From the NCBI GenBank assembly GCA_031287845.1, contig JAITSI010000050.1:1-13117 (forward strand): 13,117 nt of DNA. The letters are read 5' to 3'. The stretch is from Puniceicoccales bacterium (lineage in GTDB: Bacteria; Verrucomicrobiota; Verrucomicrobiia; Opitutales; JAIRLM01). The translations under genes were made by a program, and so were the position numbers. The number at the start of each line of letters is the position of its first letter. The stretch's first letter is position 1. A model generated the notes under the pieces. It was not told the origin of the DNA, did no database searches, and saw only the letters and a list, made by a program, of their open reading frames with translations. Shown one piece after another: positions 8,195 through 13,117 of the stretch.

Positions 8195-10551
8195 GCGACC
8201 GGCGGGACCACCACGGCGGAGTGCACCTGAACGGGGTGGTGGATAGCCACGTCCTGCTCCCCGGCGACGGCCAGGCAGCTGAAGGGAAGGTCAGCTTTCC
8301 CACCCTGCACGCGTGCCATTGGCCGCTGCTCATCCTTCCGGCCGCTGCGAAGAAGCGGGGCCGGGAAATGGCGGTCTGCGGCCGGGATGCGGAACAGTCC
8401 CTGGTCGGCAGCGGACTCTTTGAAACGGCAGTCTGCCGGGACAGCTCCAGGCGCTTGGAGGTGCAGAAGCTGTGCCAGGACTACGGCGAAATGGCTGCGC
8501 CCCTGGAGGTGGCCAAGTTGCTGGCCCAGCACCTGCGTTCCCTCGTTCCACCGGACCGCTGGGCAAGGGGAGATTGGACCATTGCCATCCCGGACAGCTG
8601 GAAGGACCTGCACCAGGAGGCTCTTCTGCGCGCCCTATCGCCGAAGCCCCGGCTCCAACTCCTTTGGAACTCCGTGGCGGCCTTTCTGGGAGAGGTTTCG
8701 GCCGGGACGGACCATCTCCGCTGGCACGGGAAACGCATCGTTGTCCTCCATGGCACGCTGCGGGGCATGGCCCCGGTGGTCCTGCAGGCCGAATGCGTCG
8801 AACGGAACGGCCGATCCTACCTCGTCCCCACGCGTTCCGGCGGGGGAAGTTTTATCCCCTTTGCCTTCGGGGATTTGGCAGCGCTGCTCGCGGCATCCGC
8901 TTCGACGGCCTGGGATCGGGAACGCCTGCTGCGGCGCCACCTTCGAAGACTTCCCGGGCCTGCACAGCCGCCGATCGCCGGGGACCTGTGGCGGAGACTG
9001 CGCCTGGATCTGCAAAAAATGGCGAACCTCCTGGCAGCGGAGAAGGCGGACGGGGTAATTCTTTCCGGCCCATTCTTCCGCCTCTGCTGGAATGGCGGGT
9101 CCACCGCCGAAGAATTCCAGGCCATGCTGAAAAAAATCGCCCTTCCCCGGCTAGAGCGGCGCTGCCCGTCCTTCGACGGCGTGGCCCTCGGCGCGGCGCT
9201 CTACGGCCGCTACCTGGCCAGCGGCATCTGCACCTACTTCGACCTGGTGCCGTGTCTGGAAATCAACGCCATCCGGAAGTGGCGCCCCGCGTTCATTCCC
9301 CTCGCCAAGGAGCGCAAGATCGAGGGCGACAAGGCGTACGAATCTCCGCCCCTCGGCGGCTTCAAAATCGGCCGCGGGGAATCCCGGCTGATCTACTACC
9401 TCCACCAGGGGAACGGGGAGCACGTCCGGAAAACCACCACCATCCTCCCCCGCACCGTCGCCCGGGACGTGGAAGTCTCCCTGCGCGTGGTGCAGCGGCC
9501 CGCCCAGGGTTTTGCGCGGGTTACGGTCGAGGCACAGCGGACGGACGCCGGCGAAAATGCCATCCCCCGCCGCGGGTTCCGCTGCGAACTCAACTGGCAG
9601 TCCATGGAGGATACGGGAAAAACCCGCGAGGAAATTCTGGAAGAGCTCTGCGGCGAGTGCGGCAGCGCCTTTCCTCCCTGCAACCCCATCCGGCCGGCGC
9701 CGGGCGGCAACCCGCAGCTGCAGAGCTTCTCCATGGACGACTGCGCACGCATTCGGGGCGAACTGCGAAAGAAAAGTTTGCAACCCGCCGATGGAAAGGG
9801 AAACAGATTCTACGAAAGCCCCGTGGGTTCGGATGGAAAGAGTTCCCCGGAAAACCAACCCTGGCTGGATGACTTTCTCCAAAAAAGCGAAAAAATCTTT
9901 CGCCTGCGCAAGGCTAGGCCGGCGGAAAATGGGGAAAAAGATCTCTTCGGCTGCTGGAGCTATTGCTATGCGGCTGCCCCGGAGGAGTTTTTGGAGCACA
10001 TGCGCCGGCGATTTGAGGACTTCCTCGCCGACCCCCACACTTCCACCGGGCGCTGTGAAAACTACGCCGGCCGCTGCTTCCACCGGCTGGACGACATGTA
10101 CCTATTCTTCCGATCCTTTGAAGCGCGCCTGCGCCTGGACATAGCGGGAACGAACAATTGGATGATCGCATTTGTGAATTTATTTCAATTTCGGGAAAAT
10201 GCGCAGCGTGCGATGGAATTGCGCCAGGCGGAATGCTTTGCCCGGTATTTTCTGCAAATTTTCCACGGGGAAATGAAAAAGGGAACGATCCGCATGCGCT
10301 TCATGAGTGCCCTGCGCGCATTTGCGGCACTTCTCCGCTACCGCCTGGAGCGGGAGGATTTTCTGATCGCCGGCGATGACCCCATCCGCCGGGACGTCCA
10401 CGGCGCCCTGGGGGAAGTTCTCAGCGGTGGCTATTCGGTTAAGGCATTCCGCCGGACCACCATAGAGGACATGATGGAGTTTCTCGAATGCCGGGGAAAA
10501 AACTCCCTGTTTTTCCAATCCTCGGAGGAGGAGGAGGGAGAAGAGGCCTAG
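8191..10551 (+). CDS. Divergent Hsp70-like protein with helical C-terminal extension
   Basis: The 786-residue product shows scattered but ordered Hsp70 landmarks. There is an early strand GVHLNGVVDSHVLL (10-23) in place of the phosphate-1 loop. IPDSW (133-137) with QEALLRAL, then LLWNSVAAFLGEV (157-169), matches the VP...Q...EP-AAALAY segment. VVLHGTLRG (184-192) sits where DLGGGT should be. DGVILSGPFFR (287-297) matches the adenosine motif, and VALGAALYG (331-339) matches the closing VAxGAA helix. TYFDLVP (348-354) and a beta-rich stretch to about 460 resemble the start of the substrate-binding domain. Residues about 583-775 are mostly helical and unrecognised; the end is acidic (EEEEGEEA). 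The usual glycine-rich phosphate loops are eroded, so ATPase activity is doubtful. In CoCoNuT operons Hsp70 homologues have been proposed to bind RNA or translation components. ATG 8191 overlaps the preceding stop as ATGA, with CTGGAGG about 11 nt upstream. It is the last gene before the hairpin cluster. Confidence 0.75.
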   Translation: MSDRRDHHGGVHLNGVVDSHVLLPGDGQAAEGKVSFPTLHACHWPLLILPAAAKKRGREMAVCGRDAEQSLVGSGLFETAVCRDSSRRLEVQKLCQDYGEMAAPLEVAKLLAQHLRSLVPPDRWARGDWTIAIPDSWKDLHQEALLRALSPKPRLQLLWNSVAAFLGEVSAGTDHLRWHGKRIVVLHGTLRGMAPVVLQAECVERNGRSYLVPTRSGGGSFIPFAFGDLAALLAASASTAWDRERLLRRHLRRLPGPAQPPIAGDLWRRLRLDLQKMANLLAAEKADGVILSGPFFRLCWNGGSTAEEFQAMLKKIALPRLERRCPSFDGVALGAALYGRYLASGICTYFDLVPCLEINAIRKWRPAFIPLAKERKIEGDKAYESPPLGGFKIGRGESRLIYYLHQGNGEHVRKTTTILPRTVARDVEVSLRVVQRPAQGFARVTVEAQRTDAGENAIPRRGFRCELNWQSMEDTGKTREEILEELCGECGSAFPPCNPIRPAPGGNPQLQSFSMDDCARIRGELRKKSLQPADGKGNRFYESPVGSDGKSSPENQPWLDDFLQKSEKIFRLRKARPAENGEKDLFGCWSYCYAAAPEEFLEHMRRRFEDFLADPHTSTGRCENYAGRCFHRLDDMYLFFRSFEARLRLDIAGTNNWMIAFVNLFQFRENAQRAMELRQAECFARYFLQIFHGEMKKGTIRMRFMSALRAFAALLRYRLEREDFLIAGDDPIRRDVHGALGEVLSGGYSVKAFRRTTIEDMMEFLECRGKNSLFFQSSEEEEGEEA

Positions 10552-10555
10552 GGGC

Positions 10556-10681
10556 CCCGGCCGGTCTGGAGGCCGGGAGGTCGCAAAGGGGGCTGCCGCG
10601 CCCCTTTGCCAATCCCCCGCCCACGGAGTGCCGTAGCATCGATAATTGGGGGAAGCGAAGCCGGGGGCAAAGCCCCCAATT
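10556..10681 (+). terminator. Three consecutive GC-rich hairpins after the operon
   Basis: Immediately after the stop codon come three stems: CCCGGCC (10556-10562) with GGCCGGG (10571-10577); GCAAAGGGG (10583-10591) with CCCCTTTGC (10601-10609); and AATTGGGGG (10644-10652) with CCCCCAATT (10673-10681). The last competes with an inner stem GGGGGC (10663-10668)/GCCCCC (10672-10677) that has an AAA loop. None is followed by a clear T tract on the plus strand. The block lies between convergent operons and could stop or stabilise transcripts from either side. Confidence 0.4.
10583..10669 (+). repeat. Dispersed repeat, copy B (plus orientation)
   Basis: This is the second copy of the element seen at 1-90 in reverse orientation. 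Positions 10620-10661 match the minus strand of 60-19 at 32 of 42 ungapped positions. The upstream GGGGCTGC-GCCCC hairpin and the downstream GGGGGCA block are also shared, the latter after a gap of about 10 nt. The copies are about 10.6 kb apart and enclose the ATPase remnant and the five-gene system. No target-site duplication could be defined, because copy A runs off the window. Confidence 0.5.
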
Positions 10682-10751
10682 GGGCCTGCCGGCCCCGGAG
10701 GCCCCGGCCACTTTCTTCGCAGGGAGACGGCGCATTCCCCGGCAAAGAAGG

Positions 10752-11081
10752 TTACTCCGCCATGCGCCGGCCGTAGTGGACCAGGGGCATCCTGGTTCGG
10801 TCGATGATTTGGCGAAAGGGTTCATCGCAGCGGTGATAGTCAACGATATCCACGAAGTAGGGAAAATTGCTCTCCTCAAAATCGCCCTTCAGGGCCAGCG
10901 ACATGCGCCCGGGAATGCCGCCGGGGATATCGACGGCCAGGTCCAGATCGGAAAATTTTCGCGCCGTGCCCCTTGCCCTGGAGCCGAATGCATACACCGC
11001 CGCACCGCTGTCCGCGAGGTGCCGGTCTAAAATTTCCCGCACCAGGCGCATTTGCTCCGGGGAGAGGTCAATGGCCGCCAT
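10752..11081 (-). CDS. Minimal nucleotidyltransferase (MNT domain), probable antitoxin
   Basis: The 109-residue product is a classic minimal nucleotidyltransferase of the polymerase-beta superfamily. It has GS at 33-34, exactly ten residues, then D45-L-D47, and a third acidic candidate in YFVDIVD (D78). In characterised HEPN-MNT pairs this enzyme transfers AMP to a tyrosine of the HEPN partner and so silences it. ATG 11081 is preferred because AGGGGGAAG lies just upstream; the in-frame GTG at 11096 would add five residues and destroy that spacing. The start overlaps the end of the upstream HEPN gene by 14 nt, so the two are translated together. The length fits the family. It converges on the five-gene operon across the hairpin block. 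Confidence 0.85.
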   Translation of the reverse strand: MAAIDLSPEQMRLVREILDRHLADSGAAVYAFGSRARGTARKFSDLDLAVDIPGGIPGRMSLALKGDFEESNFPYFVDIVDYHRCDEPFRQIIDRTRMPLVHYGRRMAE

Positions 11082-11499
11082 CTTCTTCCCCCTCACGCCG
11101 CTGCAATTCTTCGAGAAAGAATTTCACCTCGCCGATGAAGGCCGGAATTTTAGCAAAAACTTCGGCGGCCACCGGCGACCGGTAGGTGTGGCTGGTCCAA
11201 TTGCGGGCCTCGCGGAAGCTTTCCCAGACAGCCACATCTCCGCGGAGGATGCCCCGCACGTTAGCCTCGCGGATTAAATTTTTGAACCCCATCCGCGCAA
11301 TTTCCTCTCCGCTCAGCGCCTGCATTGCCAGGTAGCGCCGCAGGGTACGGGTCGCCAGCTCGTAGGTGTACTCGAAGCGTTGGATCGTCCCATCCCGGAC
11401 GACGAGGTCGGTGGGCCCTTGCTGTGCCCGGATCCAGGCCTCCTCCAGCGTCCCAAGCACATGGATGAGCGGTTCATAAAAAATTCTATCGCCGACCAC
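11068..11499 (-). CDS. HEPN-like protein of the HI0074/nucleotidyltransferase substrate-binding family, probable toxin
   Basis: The 143-residue helical product has the family segment QRFEYTYELA (40-49) and the HEPN RNase motif R99-N-W-T-S-H104 followed by T-Y106. This gives the Rx4HxY pattern, whose tyrosine is AMPylated by the MNT partner in studied HepT/MntA pairs. It therefore probably acts as an RNase toxin, although the HI0074 branch was first described as a substrate-binding partner of the nucleotidyltransferase. I prefer GTG 11499: AGAGGA lies six bases upstream and the length equals typical members. An ATG at 11529 has no ribosome site, and a frame open to 11619 adds basic, low-similarity sequence. 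It is the first gene of a two-gene minus-strand operon. Confidence 0.82.
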   Translation of the reverse strand: MVGDRIFYEPLIHVLGTLEEAWIRAQQGPTDLVVRDGTIQRFEYTYELATRTLRRYLAMQALSGEEIARMGFKNLIREANVRGILRGDVAVWESFREARNWTSHTYRSPVAAEVFAKIPAFIGEVKFFLEELQRREGEEDGGH

Positions 11500-11629
11500 T
11501 GGCCATCCTCTGCCGAAATCACCGGCCATTGGCAAGGTTTTTGGCGCAGGGCTGCGGTCCCGGGGGCATTTTCCGCTTTCCCGTTTCTTTTCGCGCGGGT
11601 GATGAAGCCTAGTCCGCAATTCCTGGGTT

Positions 11630-11655
11630 CCATGTGAAAGTTTTTGCTCACATGG
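11630..11655. promoter_or_regulatory. Operator- or hairpin-like inverted repeat
   Basis: CCATGTGA (11630-11637) and TCACATGG (11648-11655) are perfect 8-bp arms around a 10-nt A/T-rich spacer, giving about 18 bp between arm centres. That suits a dimeric regulator. It lies about 130 bp before the HEPN start and about 180 bp before the membrane-protein start. On the plus strand CTTTTG follows, so a weak terminator is the alternative. Confidence 0.35.
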
Positions 11656-11702
11656 CTTTTGTCTCCGATGGCTGTCCCCGTGCGGCCTTGAAGCAATTTT
11701 GT

Positions 11703-11718
11703 CGCCATTGGAATGGCG
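11703..11718. repeat. Short inverted repeat
   Basis: CGCCATTGGAATGGCG consists of perfect 7-bp arms around a GG spacer. Too small for a terminator, it could be a regulator-binding site in the divergent intergenic region, or chance. Confidence 0.25.
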
Positions 11719-11836
11719 GAAGTCGATCCTTTTGTGATGAGGAAATTGACGATCTGATTCATGGCATCAATCGCCAAATCGCGCCGGTTCGATTATTTTT
11801 CTTGCCGTCCGCTCCGATTTCCTCTAGCTGTCTTCC

Positions 11837-13006
11837 ATGACCGCATCCTACGGCGAGTTGGCGCAGTGCCCAATCGCAGATTTTTCAGACCTGTTTGCGG
11901 AAAGGAAAAAAAGTTCGAGCGTAGTCGAAAATGCAGACTCGGTCTCCGATGTTTCCCAAAAAGCTACTGCCGGACAGAAGGCTTTCTTCGTTGTCACAAA
12001 AATTCTCGAGCTGATGGCCATCCCGCTCCTGGCGGTGGTGACCGTCGCGTTGGCTCCAATCATGCTACCATTGTTTGGACTATTTTTGCTTGTGGATCAT
12101 TTTGCGAGACGGAAACCCTCTGCTGCGATTGGAAATTTTTTTATCTTGCCAGTACTCATCATGTCTAAAATGGTGGAGTGGACGCTTTTTGGGAAAAATA
12201 TTGCCATTAAACCATTGACAAAAAACCAGGACCTTCTTAGGAAAAGTGCAGCGGTCAAAAAATTAAATTGTAATTTGATGCTTCATGAAAAACTTACAAA
12301 GTCCACGCAAATCAGCGGAATTGCGATCACGGCTCTGGCAGTGGCTGCCGCGATTGGGACGGTGGCTCTGTTCTTTACGACCGCCCTTATTCCTCTTATC
12401 GTTCTATGGCCTGTTGTTGCCGTATGTGGTTGCGCAGCTATTTTTGGAGTGGTTATATTTGGATTTCCTATTTATGGATTGGCATACGATAGGCGTAATT
12501 CTATGGAGAAATTTATCAATTTCCTTAGGACGCCCACAGACCTACTCTCCGATGATTTAGATATTCAAAATGCACGAAAGGAACTCCTATGGGAAAGAGT
12601 TCGCGCCGTTAATCCCAATTCGAATGTTGAATTCGACAGCATAAATGATGCCTTAGATAGTTGGCTTGGGTATGGTGCGGACACGAAGCCAAGTGTGTGG
12701 GAACGCATTCTCGATGTGCTGGAGATTCCTTCCAATGGAGCATTTGCCCATGCCGCCATTGGGCCTGACTCCTCGAAGGCAAGCCTATTATTGAATTTAT
12801 TTACGCATTGCAAGAAAGAGAGAACTTTAGTGCGAGCGTTGAAACTATTTAACTGGAGCTCTTTTGTTGGCGTGGGACGCACGCCCTTCTTCTGGGCAAA
12901 ACTTGCTGCGTTGCGTGGGCAAATTGATATATGCGCAAGGAGAAGCCAATCTATCTATTTGGAGGCTGAAGGCGCGAAGCGATATTTCCCTGTTCAGGAA
13001 AAATAG
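11837..13006 (+). CDS. Orphan multi-pass membrane protein, function unknown
   Basis: The 389-residue product has a soluble polar N-terminus (about 1-50) and hydrophobic stretches at about 58-87, 98-115, 159-180 and 183-213. These suggest four to six membrane passes in two clusters separated by a basic loop (about 120-157). A soluble C-terminal region (about 220-389) carries no motif I know. There is no signal peptide, enzyme signature or recognised family. The ATG at 11837 has no obvious Shine-Dalgarno. Codon and base use differ strongly from the upstream operon: many A/T-ending codons and runs such as AAAATTAAATTG, against GC-rich third positions before 11 kb. The gene may belong to different DNA from the defence island. 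Its stop is directly next to the stop of a possible convergent gene. Confidence 0.7.
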   Translation: MTASYGELAQCPIADFSDLFAERKKSSSVVENADSVSDVSQKATAGQKAFFVVTKILELMAIPLLAVVTVALAPIMLPLFGLFLLVDHFARRKPSAAIGNFFILPVLIMSKMVEWTLFGKNIAIKPLTKNQDLLRKSAAVKKLNCNLMLHEKLTKSTQISGIAITALAVAAAIGTVALFFTTALIPLIVLWPVVAVCGCAAIFGVVIFGFPIYGLAYDRRNSMEKFINFLRTPTDLLSDDLDIQNARKELLWERVRAVNPNSNVEFDSINDALDSWLGYGADTKPSVWERILDVLEIPSNGAFAHAAIGPDSSKASLLLNLFTHCKKERTLVRALKLFNWSSFVGVGRTPFFWAKLAALRGQIDICARRSQSIYLEAEGAKRYFPVQEK

Positions 13007-13117
13007 TTAAAAGCTGAGATTCATGGGCATCAACCCGATGCCAATGGCCGCGGAGACGGCTTTTCGCGGATGATCATGGGCGAAGCCGTCGTCCAAGTAA
13101 GAAGTTTTGTCTAAAAA
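13007..13117 (-). CDS. Possible C-terminal end of a convergent gene (partial)
   Basis: On the minus strand a frame enters from the window edge and stays open for 36 codons to a TAA at 13009-13007. Its end reads IGIGLMPMNLSF and it contains LDDGFAHDHPRK, a balanced, protein-like composition. It abuts the stop of the plus-strand gene with no gap, a common tail-to-tail layout. An open frame of this length arises by chance fairly often, and I do not recognise the family. An 8-bp inverted repeat, GACGGCTT/AAGCCGTC (13055-13062 with 13083-13090), lies inside it; if the frame is not real, that repeat may be a hairpin after the membrane gene. Confidence 0.4.
   Translation of the reverse strand, partial: FLDKTSYLDDGFAHDHPRKAVSAAIGIGLMPMNLSF

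Larger units (their letters stand above)
11500..11836. other. Intergenic region between the HEPN/MNT operon and the orphan membrane gene
   Basis: The two flanking genes diverge from this 337-bp stretch, so it should hold promoters for both. I could not find a convincing -35/-10 pair for either; TTGACG at 11746-11751 has only AATCGC at the matching -10 place. Two inverted repeats (11630-11655 and 11703-11718) are its only clear structures. Base composition falls from high to moderate GC across it. Several ORFs cross it on both strands, but none resembles a known protein or has a credible ribosome site. Confidence 0.5.

Noticed and set aside
8472..9872. 466-residue plus-strand ORF in an alternative frame
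   Set aside because: Low-complexity R/P/G-rich translation entirely inside the Hsp70-like gene; typical of high-GC DNA.
10552..10751. CRISPR-like or tandem repeat array
   Set aside because: The G/C blocks are hairpin arms and a single copy of the dispersed repeat, without regular units or spacers.
11746..11774. Promoter for the orphan membrane gene
   Set aside because: TTGACG is good, but the 17-bp-spaced AATCGC is too far from a -10 consensus to support a call.
11313..11777. 154-residue minus-strand ORF across the intergenic region
   Set aside because: Its second half is a shadow of the HEPN gene and the first half has no recognisable motif or ribosome site.
11634..11840. 68-residue plus-strand ORF
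   Set aside because: Starts inside the inverted repeat, has no Shine-Dalgarno, and shows no family features.

Overview
The window comes from an unidentified bacterium with high-GC DNA over roughly the first 11.5 kb and clearly lower-GC DNA after about 11.8 kb. Nothing in it fixes the taxon. No rRNA, tRNA, CRISPR array, transposase or integrase was recognised.

Positions 1-170 hold hairpin-rich noncoding DNA, including one copy of a repeat. A short N-terminal remnant of an AAA_14/DUF4143-type ATPase follows (171-443). The core is a tight, same-strand cluster of five overlapping genes (457-10551): (1) a UPF1/DNA2-like SF1 helicase with a winged-helix-like N-terminus and a Vsr/DUF559-type PD-(D/E)xK nuclease at its C-terminus; (2) a membrane-anchored coiled-coil protein; (3) a second membrane-anchored coiled coil fused to a McrB-like AAA+ domain; (4) a McrC-like DUF2357 protein with no intact nuclease motif visible; (5) a divergent Hsp70-like protein with a long helical C-terminal extension. 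Adjacent genes overlap by 4 to 25 nt, so they are probably one translationally coupled operon.

The combination of McrB/McrC homologues, extensive coiled coils, an SF1 helicase-nuclease and an Hsp70 homologue fits the recently described CoCoNuT (coiled-coil nuclease tandem) branch of type IV restriction/anti-phage systems, which are predicted to act on RNA and/or DNA. From memory, the Hsp70-like component suggests the Hsp70-containing subtype; I cannot assign a subtype with certainty. A working model is a membrane-tethered coiled-coil scaffold carrying an NTPase motor (McrB-like plus DUF2357), a substrate-recognition Hsp70-like protein, and a helicase-nuclease as the main visible effector.

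Positions 10552-10751 contain three strong GC-rich hairpins and a second copy of the repeat seen at 1-90, in the opposite orientation, so the island is bracketed by an inverted pair. On the minus strand, 11499-10752 encodes a HEPN/minimal-nucleotidyltransferase pair (HI0074-like plus MNT), a probable toxin-antitoxin module. A 337-bp gap with two inverted repeats leads to a low-GC orphan membrane protein (11837-13006, plus strand). The last 111 bases may be the C-terminal tail of a convergent gene on the minus strand.
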